Counted from the stretch's first letter, positions 7,856-17,153 are shown. The stretch: DNA of 64,000 bases from CAVUNY01 sp963843535 (GCA_963843535.1 CAWJKU010000003.1:62001-126000), one strand, 5' to 3'. Numbers and translations: made by a program. Notes: generated from the letters alone by a model not told the origin.

Positions 7856-9800
7856 ATGAATAAAAAACCAAATTCGAATAAACCTGATCCAGAAGAAGAG
7901 AAAAAACGCCAGGAACGACTTCGCCACCAGATGAATTTCAGTTTAAGCTACCTGGTCGTTGGATTAATTGGCTTGTGGATATTTCAGCAGTTCGTTTTGA
8001 CCCCATTGGCGATACGCGAAACGGAAATACCTTACAGCGAATTTAAAGTGAAATTAGCAGCCGGGGAGATCGTTAATGCCACGATTGGGGACCAGCGCAT
8101 CACTGGCGAGATGAAAAATCCCGATACCGGCACCAACGCCAGCGAGACTTTACCCTTTACGACTGTTTCAGTGCCCACCGGGGATCCAAAGCTCATCGAA
8201 GAGCTGGATGCGGCCAAAGTGTCTTATAAAGTAAGTCCGCCACCCAGCCCCATTGGCAGCTTCTTGCTGGCTTACGTGCTTCCATTGGCTTTAATTGGAG
8301 GAGCCTGGTATTTCCTGTATAACCGTATGTCGCGCGGAGGCATTGGCGGCGGAGGTGCTGGCGGACGCGGCGGCATATTCGGCGTAGGCAAAAGTAAGGC
8401 CACCGAAGTGAAAGCGGAGGAAATTGGGGTCGATTACAAGGATGTCGGTGGGGCGGATGAAGCGATTGCCGAGCTGCAGGAGATCATCCAGTTCCTCAAA
8501 ACCCCTGAGAAGTTCGCCCGCCTGGGTGGGCGCATCCCTAAAGGCGTGCTGCTGGTCGGCCCTCCGGGGACAGGCAAAACCCTGCTGGCGAAGGCTACCG
8601 CCGGTGAAGCCGAGGTGCCGTTCTTTGAAACCAGCGGTTCTGAATTCGTAGAGATGTTCGTCGGGGTAGGTGCTGCCAGGGTGCGCGACCTGTTTGAGCA
8701 GGCCCGCAAAGTGGCCCCGGCCATCGTGTTCATCGATGAAATCGATGCGATCGGCGCCAGCCGGGCCAACGCGGTGCAGTTTGGCTCAAATGACGAACGC
8801 GAACAGACTCTCAATCAGCTGCTGGCGGAAATCGATGGTTTTAATACCAATGCCAGCAATCCGGTGATCATCATGGCAGCCACCAACCGTCCGGAAGTGC
8901 TCGATCCGGCCCTGTTGCGCGCCGGACGTTTTGACCGGCAGGTAGTGGTCGGGCAACCCGGACCTTGCCGGGCGTATCCAGATCTTAAAGATCCACAGTA
9001 AGAATGTGAGCCTGGCAAAGGATTTTGACCTGGAGCGCGCCGCGCGCATCACCCCCGGCTTCAGCGGCGCAGACCTGGCGAATGTGATTAACGAGGCCGC
9101 TTTGCTGGCAGCCCGGCGCAGCGCCAGCGCCGTGGAAATGAAGGATTTTGAGGCTGCCATCGAGCGGATTGTCGCCGGGCTGGAAAAGCGTACCCGGGTG
9201 ATGAACGAAGTCGAGCGCAACACGGTCGCCTATCATGAGGTTGGACACGCTCTGGTCGCCCAGATCGTTCAGCATGCTGAACCCGTCGCCAAGATCAGCA
9301 TTGTTCCCCGCAGCCGCGGCGCGCTGGGGTATACCATGCAAATGCCCACCGAAGACCGCTACCTGATGACCAAAGAAGAGCTCGAAGACCGCATCGCGGT
9401 CATGTTGGGCGGCCGCGCGGCGGAAAAAATCGTGATTGGTTCCATCAGCACCGGCGCCAGCGACGATATCAACCGCGCCACCGACCTGGCTCACCGCATG
9501 GTGGCGGAGTTTGGCATGAGCGAAAAGTTGGGCAACGTGCGCTATCTCGGGCAGCAGCTTCAATACCTCAACGGCGCGGTTCGCGATAACGCCCAGATCA
9601 GCCCTGAAACTCAGCAGTTGATCGATTCGGAAGTCAAGCGGATCATCACCGAGCAGTATGAACGAGCCCAGAAACTGCTGACCGAGCACCTCCCCGCAGT
9701 GCATACCCTGGCGAAAGAACTGCTCATAAAAGAAAACCTTGACGGATCAGCTGTAAGGCGTGCTCTGGAAAATACCGAGACCATCCCGGCCGCGGTATAG
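7856..9800 (+). CDS. ftsH: ATP-dependent zinc metalloprotease FtsH, split by a one-base frameshift
   Basis: This membrane-anchored AAA+ protease degrades misfolded membrane and regulatory proteins. The reconstructed product is about 648 residues, normal for the family. It has a charged N-terminus, TM1 (SLSYLVVGLIGLWIFQQF), an extracytoplasmic FtsH_ext region (ETEIPYSEFK), TM2, then the AAA module with Walker A GPPGTGKT near residue 235, Walker B IVFIDEID and the second-region-of-homology RPEVLDPALLRAGRFDRQVV. The zinc site YHEVGHALV is near residue 458. The frame breaks inside the CCCGG run at 8956-8962: dropping one base reads GQPDLAGRIQILKIHSKNVS through to the second half. I chose the ATG at 7856 with GAGGA upstream; the frame opens at 7793 with non-homologous residues. 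Loss of this usually essential gene is unlikely, so the break is probably a sequence error. Confidence 0.93.
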
Positions 9801-9824
9801 GCGCACATTCGATCTGATTTACTT

Positions 9825-9863
9825 GAGGGCTGGTTTAGCAGTCAGGCTGCTAAATCAGCCCTC
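9825..9863. terminator. Bidirectional terminator hairpin after ftsH
   Basis: GAGGGCTGGTTTAGCAG pairs with CTGCTAAATCAGCCCTC around a five-base loop, one G-T pair in 17. It sits between the stop of ftsH and the stop of the convergent transporter remnant, overlapping the end of the latter. T-rich sequence follows on the plus side (CCTTTTCAG). Confidence 0.8.
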
Positions 9864-10220
9864 AGCCTTTTCAGTTCTGATATCATCATTCGCGTAGCGC
9901 TGCTGGCTGCCGCGCAGCACGATGAGAATGCCAAGAATGATGACAACTGCCGCCCCATAGAAGCTCGGACGCGGCACATCCCCCAGGAACAAGAACCCAA
10001 AAAATGAACCGACCAGGATCTGGCCCAGGTTAGCCACGCTGACCACCTGGCTGCGAAAATGCTTCATAGAGTAATTCAGAATGGTGTGCCCTAAAACGGT
10101 GGGGAAAATGCCCAGGGCCAGCATCATCAAAACGTTATTGAGCGTGTAGGTTTTGATTGGGTTGATCACAAATAGGGCGCTCACCAGGCAGATCAGCCCT
10201 CCGATATAATACACCCCCAT
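9855..10220 (-). pseudogene. EamA/DMT transporter, C-terminal half only
   Basis: The 121 residues match only the second EamA repeat of drug/metabolite transporters, which normally have ten helices in about 290-300 residues. Four hydrophobic helices are present, with the diagnostic LALGIFPTVLGHTILNYSMK and LVGSFFGFLFLGDVPRPSFY followed by GAAVVIILGILIVLRG. No frame on this strand upstream of 10220 carries the first repeat, and no ribosome site precedes the first ATG (AT-rich CAAATTTAAAATATGG). I read it as a 5'-truncated remnant. The upstream 220 bases hold a terminator and an unrelated hairpin, consistent with a deletion or rearrangement having removed the N-terminal half. A functional half-size transporter is possible but less likely. 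Confidence 0.6.
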
Positions 10221-10267
10221 ATTTTAAATTTGTTTTTTTTGCTCACTCGTGCGCAAAAAACCGCTTA

Positions 10268-10299
10268 AAAAAATGCTCCCCCGCTCCGAAGCGGGGGTC
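10268..10299 (-). terminator. Rho-independent terminator
   Basis: On the minus strand CCCCCGCTTCGGAGCGGGGG forms a perfect GC-rich hairpin with a four-base loop, followed by AGCATTTTTTT. It lies downstream of the membrane protein gene that ends at 10444 and would end its transcript. Confidence 0.85.
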
Positions 10300-10363
10300 G
10301 CTCTGCGCGCCTTAGGCGGATGGGGGAAAACACATGAAATCGATTCATATCGAAAAGACAGTC

Positions 10364-10402
10364 AGGGTTTTTAATCGCCGCTTGTGGCGGTTAAAAACTC
10401 AA
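10364..10402. repeat. Inverted repeat (hairpin)
   Basis: GGGTTTTTAATCGCC and GGCGGTTAAAAACTC are imperfect complements around a short GCTTGT loop, with one G-T pair. It lies in the 220-base gap between the DMT remnant and the membrane protein gene. It may be a second terminator or a scar of rearrangement. I see no gene in that gap. Confidence 0.55.
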
Positions 10403-10443
10403 AAAGGGACTTTTCAGACAATCCCATTGGAGGTTAAAAGTTT

Positions 10444-10962
10444 TCACTGCGGGGGCTGCTTCTTACGCAGTAAGGGTGAAACCAGCAACATCAGACCCAG
10501 CATGATGATCGAAGCTGCTCCTACCGTAGCGGCAATCGGCAGCCCGCCCAGGGTTGAGCCAAAGATACCGAAGAGCACCAGGCTGCCGAATAGCGTCCAA
10601 CCGGCTGCGATCACCGGTCCGCGCTTCCAGGTAGCCAGACCTAGTAAAAACAATCCCACTGCCACAAAACCCGGGATAATTGTCCAGGCGTAAGACCAGC
10701 TCGACCAATCACCGGTCAGGTTCTGGTAATACAAGAGCCCGCCTACACCGGCAACGATGCATGCAGGCACAAACCACCCGGGAGACCAGGTCAGTAAACC
10801 GATAAGGGCCATAAATGCCCCGAAACCGACCACATTTAACGGCCAATATTGGCTGCTGTAAACCACGTCTTTGAACGCTGGGCTGATATTGATCGCTAAC
10901 TGCCAGGCGCCCAGCCCAATTAAGACCAATGCGAATGATAGGCGACTTCTTGAAATGGACAT
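10444..10962 (-). CDS. Integral membrane protein, function unknown
   Basis: I do not recognise the family with confidence. The 172-residue product is almost all membrane. Hydrophobic segments are at about residues 8-25 (LSFALVLIGLGAWQLAINI), 40-60 (PLNVVGFGAFMALIGLLTW), 64-80, 92-110 (IIPGFVAVGLFLLGLATW), 117-137 and 142-163, with a short basic tail (LLRKKQPPQ). The overall pattern is like the transmembrane parts of LiaF-type or DUF5668-type proteins. It is transcribed alone, ends in a terminator 145 bases downstream, and its upstream neighbour on the same strand is 270 bases away, so it is probably monocistronic. The 270-base gap upstream (10963-11235) shows no gene or clear structure. Confidence 0.55.
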   Translation of the reverse strand: MSISRSRLSFALVLIGLGAWQLAINISPAFKDVVYSSQYWPLNVVGFGAFMALIGLLTWSPGWFVPACIVAGVGGLLYYQNLTGDWSSWSYAWTIIPGFVAVGLFLLGLATWKRGPVIAAGWTLFGSLVLFGIFGSTLGGLPIAATVGAASIIMLGLMLLVSPLLRKKQPPQ

Positions 10963-11235
10963 TCCCTACTCCTGTGGCAAGCAATTGGATCAGAATTTCA
11001 ATTCGTGTGCACCAATACCATAATTATATCGATTTTTATAATCTTTATCCTGCCATGCAGTGCCGCATGCTGGCTGCGAGCAAATTTCCGATCTTCGGTT
11101 TATCAAAAACCGGCAGACCCTGTCCTCGATGACAGGCTGCTTATCCTGGAACATGTCACGCATCCCGCAGCAATGCTTTCTTATGCGGTTTTTCCCCGCG
11201 CCAGACCGGAATAACAGGCAAGAATTATTACACAG

Positions 11236-11490
11236 TTAATCCTTAATCTCATCACTCTGACAGTCGCACACCGCTTCCACCGATATCAGCGCCAGTCCCA
11301 GCGAGTAAAGATTACTGAGCACGCCCTGCAGCGCGGCGCTGTCGTCAAATTCGCCGCTTAGTTGGGAAATTATGCCGTGGGCATCGGTCTTTTTCTCGAT
11401 CGCCAGATTGGAAAAAGCCTCAAGCCAGTGGCTTGGAATCTGCCCGCGAACGCGTATATGGTACGTGAGGGGCTTTTGGATTGGACTCAT
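11236..11490 (-). CDS. Small conserved-type hypothetical protein
   Basis: I start this 84-residue protein at the ATG at 11490 because GGAGGT sits a few bases upstream; the frame runs to 11577 but those residues overlap the leader and are not convincing. It is soluble and begins MSPIQKPLTYHIRVRGQI. The middle (EFDDSAALQGVLSNLYSLGL) looks like the helix of a small alpha/beta fold with a C-terminal strand ALISVEAVCDC. No domain is recognised. It lies 106 bases downstream of a MetH-activation-domain gene on the same strand and may be cotranscribed. The two cysteines near the C-terminus (CDCQ) could bind metal, but this is speculation. Confidence 0.5.
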   Translation of the reverse strand: MSPIQKPLTYHIRVRGQIPSHWLEAFSNLAIEKKTDAHGIISQLSGEFDDSAALQGVLSNLYSLGLALISVEAVCDCQSDEIKD

Positions 11491-11595
11491 AATACCTCCG
11501 ATTTTCAACCTAAGTATAAAAAAATCGGGACGGCGCGTCGTCACCCCGAGGGTGAATACCTCGGGTGAATACCTCATAGGATACTTTAGGAATTA

Positions 11596-12282
11596 TTAGG
11601 GCTGCCTGTATTTGGTATCAAACAGTTCAGGATTATATCCGGCGCGCCGGTTTGGGCAGGTACGGCGCGGGCAAAGCTGGCAGTTGACAAAATTACTTTC
11701 CGTTTCAAAAATAATCCCGGTGGTAGATTTGGACGGGGTCATTAACATGCTGTCCAGCAAGCGAACTCCAGTGCGATCCGCCGAAGAGCCAAGCAGATCA
11801 AAAAATGCGCGCTGTTGGGTGATCGGCCAATCAGGTAGCGATCCAGGATTCATGGCGGAGGTTTTGGCAAGCTGATAACGGCCGTTCATATCTTCCATCA
11901 TCGCTGCCATCGCCGCTTGTAAGGCCGATTCCATCACCGCATCTGCCCAAAACTGGCTTAAAATATCAGTCTCTCCGGCTCTCTTATCCGCTATCTCTCG
12001 CCCGCAGGTCGCCACGTAAGCAAACACGCGGTGCACATCCGCCAGATTCACGCATAGAACCCGGCTGTGAAAGCAGACGCCGTTGATCACAATACTATCC
12101 GCTTCACTCTCATCGATAAAGGACACCTTATAAAATGCCTTCGGTCGGGCAATTTCAGCCATCTCGTTAAATAAGATGGAGAAATCCTCCAGATGCGGGC
12201 TGCCAGACTTCAGGTGCAGCCGTCTGGTCAGGCTCTCAAAATCGGGTTTGAAAGGGATTGAATCGAGAAATACTTCTTCCAT
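11596..12282 (-). CDS. Vitamin B12-dependent methionine synthase activation-domain-like protein
   Basis: The roughly 229-residue protein resembles the stand-alone activation (AdoMet-binding) domain of cobalamin-dependent methionine synthase, which helps re-methylate a B12 cofactor that has become oxidised. Visible marks are the MNPGSLPDWPITQQRAFFDL loop (family PGY-x-DWP pattern), GVRLLDSMLMTPSKSTTGI, which corresponds to the RxxPSKSxSG motif, and a C-terminal cysteine cluster NCQLCPRRTCPNR that could hold an iron-sulfur centre or zinc. Such short proteins often serve corrinoid methyltransferase systems other than MetH. No MetH or corrinoid protein lies next to it here; the nearest candidate is the URO-D-like gene 8 kb away. 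I take the second ATG of the frame; the first is two codons upstream. Confidence 0.75.
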   Translation of the reverse strand: MEEVFLDSIPFKPDFESLTRRLHLKSGSPHLEDFSILFNEMAEIARPKAFYKVSFIDESEADSIVINGVCFHSRVLCVNLADVHRVFAYVATCGREIADKRAGETDILSQFWADAVMESALQAAMAAMMEDMNGRYQLAKTSAMNPGSLPDWPITQQRAFFDLLGSSADRTGVRLLDSMLMTPSKSTTGIIFETESNFVNCQLCPRRTCPNRRAGYNPELFDTKYRQP

Positions 12283-12491
12283 GATCACATGTGTATATTG
12301 CCCTATGGTTTTTTTTTAGAAAAAGGGCGCTCTTCAATTATTGTAAACCATGAGGTCTCTATCCAGGCGAAATTCGCCTTACTATTCTTCCAGCCTGGAT
12401 ATTACGACCTCAAGCAAGGGAAGAAGCACATTCATTCGCAACTTTGGAAATAAGCTATACTAGAATCATCTTTTCATCATTATAGGCTACT

Positions 12492-12764
12492 ATGAAACTG
12501 TTTTGGGTTGAAGGCCTGTACATTCCTAAAAACGAGGGTGGACGAAAAGCCGGTCCGGCTTCAAGGCCATTTACCCAATCTTTTTGGGCAAACTCTCCCT
12601 TAGAAGCCATCCAATCGGCAGTCCAAAGCATGCCGGGTGCCCGTTGGATTGAGGGCCCGGTCATCGCGGAGAAATCCGAAGAGATGCGCATGCGTGCCAT
12701 GGGCGCCCCAGAGCTTCCCGGCCTGGAACGGGTTTCAAAAAATAAAAAAACCGGGAAGAAATAA
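12492..12764 (+). CDS. Small hypothetical protein
   Basis: A 90-residue basic soluble protein that I do not recognise. It has no signal peptide or membrane segment. The sequence opens MKLFWVEGLYIPKNEGGRK, has a helix SPLEAIQSAVQSMPGARWIE that resembles domains where a residue pattern is matched to a short ligand, and ends in a lysine-rich tail. A TATACT box lies about 30 bases upstream (near 12456), supporting a real promoter. It precedes the lipid-kinase gene by 54 bases on the same strand, so the two may be cotranscribed. Confidence 0.5.
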   Translation: MKLFWVEGLYIPKNEGGRKAGPASRPFTQSFWANSPLEAIQSAVQSMPGARWIEGPVIAEKSEEMRMRAMGAPELPGLERVSKNKKTGKK

Positions 12765-12818
12765 AATGAATCGGCGGGCGGTAAAAAGCTGTGCCTTTAA
12801 CCGCCCGCCTCTTTGTAA

Positions 12819-13715
12819 ATGGACAATCAAACGGCACTGCTCGTGATCAACCCTGTCTCAGGGGTTTCCCAACCGGATATCATCCGCGGCCGGTTTGAGC
12901 GTTTATTTCACGAGGCCGGTTGGCAAACCAGGGTTTACCAAACCACCGGGACTGAAAAACTGCCAGAAGTCGTTCGCGAACAGCTGACCGGTGAAATTAC
13001 CATGGTCGTGGCAGCCGGCGGGGATGGCACAATATCCGAAGTGGGCACCGGGCTGACGTACACCGGCATCCCCCTGGGAATTTTGCCCACCGGCACCTGG
13101 AACGCCCTCGCCCATAATCTGGGCATTCCCATTTTTTTTGAAGATGCGATGCATCTCCTCCTGAAACCCCACCGCCAGATGAAAATTGACAGCCTGGAAG
13201 TAAATGGGCGCCATTATCTGCTCAACGTGGGCATTGGGTTAAGCGCTGCCGTCATTCAAGCCACCCTCAGGCATCAAAAACGGCGTTTTGGTTTCCTGGC
13301 TTATTTCTGGAATTTCTTAGTCCAGGCCTCTGGACTACGCCAGCAAAATTTTCGCCTGGGGATCGATGGGAGCGAAACCAAGGTGCGCGCCACCGAGCTG
13401 ATGGTCATCAACAGCAGCATCATCGGACTCGGCGAGCTTCCCACCGTTTTAGAAATCCAGCCAGACGATGGAAAAGTTGAAATCATTGCTCTGCGGGCGC
13501 CGACGTTTTTTGGACTGGCACTGATCGCCGTCAATATCCTGGTAGGCCGCCGTCGGGAAACACCGGGTTTTGTCTCCTTCACCTCAAAACAAAGCATTTC
13601 GATCCGAACGCGCCGCAGGGTCGTCGTTCAGGCCGACGGTGAGATCATCGGCCACACCCCGGTCGATATCACCTTGCACCACGCGTCAGTAGATGTGATC
13701 GTACCCCAAAAATAA
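12819..13715 (+). CDS. Diacylglycerol kinase family lipid kinase
   Basis: The 298-residue protein has the DAGK catalytic fold. ALLVINPVSG is the first strand and loop, GGDGT at residues 67-71 is the ATP-binding signature, and LGILPTGTWNALAHNLGIP follows as the substrate-side motif (usual form GTxNxxAxxLGIP). The C-terminal beta domain ends VQADGEIIGHTPVDITLHHA, the expected DGE motif of the YegS/DgkB group. It likely phosphorylates diacylglycerol or a related lipid at the inner face of the membrane, recycling lipid for phospholipid synthesis. Length is typical of the family. The start ATG lies 54 bases after a small hypothetical gene, without a strong ribosome site. Confidence 0.85.
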   Translation: MDNQTALLVINPVSGVSQPDIIRGRFERLFHEAGWQTRVYQTTGTEKLPEVVREQLTGEITMVVAAGGDGTISEVGTGLTYTGIPLGILPTGTWNALAHNLGIPIFFEDAMHLLLKPHRQMKIDSLEVNGRHYLLNVGIGLSAAVIQATLRHQKRRFGFLAYFWNFLVQASGLRQQNFRLGIDGSETKVRATELMVINSSIIGLGELPTVLEIQPDDGKVEIIALRAPTFFGLALIAVNILVGRRRETPGFVSFTSKQSISIRTRRRVVVQADGEIIGHTPVDITLHHASVDVIVPQK

Positions 13716-13848
13716 GCACTCCCTCGGCTATAATGCGTTGTTGATCGTGGTCTGGCGCTATTCTCAGTCAAAACCGCCATTCCAGCCAAAACTTGGTGAT
13801 ATAATCCTTTCGTTTGCACTAAATTCATGGAACTGGGTTAAAGGATAA

Positions 13849-14409
13849 ATGGATTTATTTTCACTTGTCTTTATTGGGATTGGCCTGGCAATGGATTGCT
13901 TTGCCGTTTCCTTGGGGATAGGCACTGGCAATATGGCTCTCAGCTTTCGCCCGGTATTCCGACTTTCTTTCCATTTTGGCCTTTTCCAGGGAATGATGAC
14001 TCTGTTAGGCTGGCTGGTCGGATCAACGATCGCCCAGTTGATCGCCAATTTTGATCATTGGGTTGCTCTTGGCCTGCTGGCCTGGGTAGGCACCCGCATG
14101 ATTATCGAAGGCTTCAAGAAAGACGAGAATGAGCAGAAACGCGACGATCCATCGCGAGGGGGAACCCTGGTGCTCCTGGCAGTTGCCACCAGCCTGGATG
14201 CGATGGCAGTAGGTTTAAGTCTGGCGCTTGTCAAAGTAAATATCGTGTCATCCAGCCTGCTCATCGGCATTATCTCGGCCTTCCTTTCCCTGGTTGGACT
14301 GATGCTCGGCCACCGCCTGGGTGTCGCCTTTGGCAAACGGATGGAAATTGTTGGCGGGCTGATCCTGAATGGGATTGGGCTGAGAATCTTAATCACTCAT
14401 CTCTTTTAA
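13849..14409 (+). CDS. mntP: Manganese efflux pump MntP
   Basis: The 186-residue protein has six predicted helices and both copies of the family's acidic motif: GIGLAMDCFAVSLGIG in helix 1 and VATSLDAMAVGLSLAL in helix 4. These carry the aspartates needed for Mn(II) export. Helix 3 starts LGLLAWVGTRMIIEGF, and a short charged cytoplasmic loop (KKDENEQKRDD) separates the two halves. Length matches the family (about 188). A TATAAT box is present about 50 bases upstream, but the leader (13716-13848) does not contain a yybP-ykoY manganese riboswitch core, so regulation is not evident. It is followed one base later by the phosphodiesterase gene, so the two are coupled. Confidence 0.9.
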   Translation: MDLFSLVFIGIGLAMDCFAVSLGIGTGNMALSFRPVFRLSFHFGLFQGMMTLLGWLVGSTIAQLIANFDHWVALGLLAWVGTRMIIEGFKKDENEQKRDDPSRGGTLVLLAVATSLDAMAVGLSLALVKVNIVSSSLLIGIISAFLSLVGLMLGHRLGVAFGKRMEIVGGLILNGIGLRILITHLF

Positions 14410-14410
14410 T

Positions 14411-14905
14411 ATGCGCCTGGCTGTTCTTTCCGACACCCATAACCATACCGGCAACCTGAAAAATGCCATTATTCGATTGCGCCAGGAAAATATCGAGACA
14501 GTACTGCACTGCGGTGACATTACCGAACTCGAAACTGCCCTTTTGTTAGCTGAATTTCGGCTCATCTGCACCTTCGGCAACGGGGATATAAACGCTAACC
14601 AGATCCAGAAAAACCTGCTGTATTACCGCGAGGACAATTTCGGTGGAATCATATACCGCGGCGAATTTGATGGAGTCAAAATAGCGGCAACCCACGGGCA
14701 TCTGGAAGGGATTGTCGAAAATCTGGTGGAAAGCGGAGAGTATGCATTTGTATTCCACGGTCATACTCACCGCCGAGAGGATAAAATGGTGCGCTCCACC
14801 CGGGTGGTCAATCCTGGAGCATTGGGCGGGCTCCATGTTGAGAACCGCAGCTTCCTGATTTTCGACACCCAATCAGGAAATTTAGATTTTCAAATATTCG
14901 CGTAA
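14411..14905 (+). CDS. Metallophosphoesterase, YfcE/MJ0936 family phosphodiesterase
   Basis: The 164-residue protein has all five metal-ligand motifs of the calcineurin-like phosphoesterase fold: SDTHNH near residue 7, CGDIT near 36, TFGNGDIN near 55, ATHGHLEG near 95 and FHGHTHRRED near 116. It then ends with NPGALGG, the closing loop of the YfcE subgroup. Members hydrolyse phosphodiester model substrates with Mn(II) or Ni(II); the natural substrate is not known. The gene starts one base after the stop of mntP, a spacing that suggests translational coupling. A Mn-dependent hydrolase beside a Mn exporter is suggestive, but the link is only positional. Confidence 0.85.
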   Translation: MRLAVLSDTHNHTGNLKNAIIRLRQENIETVLHCGDITELETALLLAEFRLICTFGNGDINANQIQKNLLYYREDNFGGIIYRGEFDGVKIAATHGHLEGIVENLVESGEYAFVFHGHTHRREDKMVRSTRVVNPGALGGLHVENRSFLIFDTQSGNLDFQIFA

Positions 14906-14980
14906 AGGTCCTGGTCTTAGCTCGTTTTCATATCAAAACGATATAATTACACCCACAGCGATAAGGAAACCAGAAGAAAC

Positions 14981-15904
14981 ATGACCACAGTTGCCATCAC
15001 ACAAACCGCCGCCCAAAACAAGAACAGGGCCGCCCTGACCTCAGTACTTGCCGCTGTGGGCCTGACCATATTTAAGCTGGTCGTCGGCATCACCACCGGC
15101 AGCCTGGGTATATTAGCCGAAGCAGCTCATTCAGCACTGGACCTGGTGGCAGCCCTGGTCACATTATTTGCTGTTCGCGTATCTGGCAAAGCTCCGGATA
15201 ATGAGCACCAGTTCGGTCACGGCAAAATTGAAAACCTTTCAGCGCTTTTTGAGACCTTTTTACTGCTGGTTACCTGTGTGTGGATTATTTATGAAGCCGT
15301 TCAGCGCTTATTCTTTAAGGCCGTATCGGTGGATATATCGATCTGGGCTTTCCTGGTCATGGGTGTTTCAATCTTTATCGATTTCAACCGCTCGCGGATT
15401 TTATATAAAGCCGCCAGGGATTACAACAGCCAGGCCCTTGAAGCAGACGCGCTGCATTTTAGCACGGATATCTGGAGCTCAAGCGTGGTCATTTTGGGCC
15501 TGTTGCTGGCCTGGATCGGTAAATTATTGGAAAGCTCTTCCCCAGTATGGAAGAACCTGGATAAAGCCGATTCAATCGCCGCCTTGGGCGTTGCCGTCAT
15601 CGTAATTTATGTCAGCGTTCAGCTCGGGATTCGCACCATCCAGGGGTTGCTTGATACTGCGCCGAAAGGGATGAATGAGAAGCTGGAGAATGTGATCAAA
15701 TCTGTCCCCGGGATTGAAAATGTGCACAGCCTGCGCATCCGTCGCTCTGGCCCAAATTTGTTTATCGACGTCCATGTGCTGGTCGACGGTCAGATGCCGC
15801 TGGCAAAAGCACACGGTCTGACCGAAATCGTCGAAAGAGAAGTTGACCAGGTAGCTCCCGATTCCGACATCACCATCCATGTCGAACCATTACCGGTAGA
15901 ATAA
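14981..15904 (+). CDS. Cation diffusion facilitator (CDF) metal exporter
   Basis: The 307-residue protein is a CDF transporter that exports Zn(II), Fe(II) or similar ions using the proton gradient. Helix 2 carries HSALD (His50, Asp54) and helix 5 carries HFSTD, the two HxxxD metal-site pairs of the FieF/ZitB group. HQFGHGKIENLSALFE is the intracellular loop signature between helices 2 and 3. The C-terminal 90 residues form the cytoplasmic metal-binding dimer domain (SVPGIENVHSLRIRRSGPNL, then IDVHVLVDG). An ATG with GATAAGGA shortly upstream and a TATAAT box near 14941 support its own promoter. Together with mntP it makes this a small metal-homeostasis neighbourhood. Confidence 0.87.
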   Translation: MTTVAITQTAAQNKNRAALTSVLAAVGLTIFKLVVGITTGSLGILAEAAHSALDLVAALVTLFAVRVSGKAPDNEHQFGHGKIENLSALFETFLLLVTCVWIIYEAVQRLFFKAVSVDISIWAFLVMGVSIFIDFNRSRILYKAARDYNSQALEADALHFSTDIWSSSVVILGLLLAWIGKLLESSSPVWKNLDKADSIAALGVAVIVIYVSVQLGIRTIQGLLDTAPKGMNEKLENVIKSVPGIENVHSLRIRRSGPNLFIDVHVLVDGQMPLAKAHGLTEIVEREVDQVAPDSDITIHVEPLPVE

Positions 15905-15938
15905 GACCATTCGTGTTTCATATTTTATAGGGTATCAA

Positions 15939-17091
15939 ATGTCAAATGATTTGTCTGCAGCCGAAATACTCCGTTATTCCCGCCACTTGATGATCCCAGA
16001 AGTTGGCATGGAAGGACAGCGAAAGCTCAAACAGTCTTCCGTCTTGATCGTTGGCACCGGCGGATTAGGCTCACCGGTCGCGCTGTATCTGGCAGCCGCG
16101 GGTATTGGCCGCATCGGCCTGGTAGATTACGATGTCGTAGATTCGTCCAACCTGCAGCGCCAGGTAATCCACGGCAGTGCCAATATTAACCATTTAAAAG
16201 TTGAATCGGCGCGGCAGCGCATGGTGGATCTCAATCCGTATATCCAGGTCGACATTTACAACCAGATCCTGGACTCGACCAATGCCGAGAAAATATCCGC
16301 CAGCTACGATCTGCTGGTGGATGGAACCGACAACTTTCCTACTCGTTACCTGATCAACGATCTGGCCGTGATCAGCGGCAAACCATACGTTTACGGCTCG
16401 ATTTTTCGGTTTGAAGGGCAGGTGAGTGTGTTTGACGCCGCACGCGGCCCGTGCTACCGCTGCTTATTCCCAGACCCACCCCCACCCTACCTGGTGCCCT
16501 CATGCTCTCAAGCCGGCGTTTTCGGTGTTTTACCGGGGACCATTGGCACCCTGCAGGCCACCGAGGTTTTGAAAATAGCCCTGGGGATCGGTGAACCGCT
16601 GATCGGCAAGCTGCTTCTGTACGATGCGCTCGACTCCAGCATGCAAACCATCCGCCTGAAGAAGAACCCTAACTGCAAGGTCTGCGGACCAAATCCCGAG
16701 ATCACCCATCTGATCGACTATGACGCCTACTGCGGCGTTCCTACCCGTGATCTTCCTGAAGAATCATCACACCCCATACGACCTGGATCCGGGGCAGGTG
16801 GCGAGTAAGATTGCCCAGGGTGAACCGGTTATATTCGTGGACGTGCGCGAACCGGTAGAGCTGCAGATTTCTCAAATTCCAGGGGCGATCAACATTCCGG
16901 TGGGAGAATTGGCTCAACGCCTGAAGGAGCTAGACCCGGGTCAGGAGCTGGTTCTTTTCTGCCGCTCCGGTGTACGCTCCGAAAGGGCGCTGGGCATCCT
17001 GCGGTCCGCAGGCTACGCGAAATCGTTCAATTTGCGCGGTGGGATCAACGCTTGGGCGCGCGATGTCGATCCGAAAATGCCTGAGTACTAA
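15939..17091 (+). CDS. MoeB/ThiF-type adenylyltransferase with C-terminal rhodanese domain, frameshifted
   Basis: The N-terminal domain is an E1-like adenylyltransferase of the MoeB/ThiF family. It has EILRYSRHLMIPEVGMEGQR, the nucleotide loop GTGGLGSPVALYLAAAGIG, the DLV...DGTDNF catalytic region, and two zinc cysteine pairs (CYRC and CKVC). These enzymes activate the C-terminus of a sulfur-carrier protein for molybdopterin, thiamine or cysteine synthesis. The rest is a rhodanese domain (FVDVREPVELQISQIPGAIN) with active-site Cys in LFCRSGVRSE. The first frame stops at 16808. Near 16765-16774 removing one base lets ESSH run into TPYDLDPGQVASKI, so the two belong to one fused protein of about 383 residues, a common architecture. 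If the break were real, an independent rhodanese could be translated from 16720. Confidence 0.8.
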
Positions 17092-17153
17092 GCCCCTTGC
17101 TTTTTCTGGGTGAACTTATAGAAATTTACTGGCGCCAGGCATATAATAGACCC

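Noticed and set aside
8950..8965. Programmed frameshift in ftsH
   Set aside because: There is no slippery heptamer with a following pseudoknot, and family members do not use frameshifting. The pattern equals that of the other indels in the window.
13716..13848. Possible yybP-ykoY (Mn) riboswitch before mntP
   Set aside because: The conserved GGGGAGUA and CCCCGGU-type blocks are absent, and no suitable multi-helix fold is visible.
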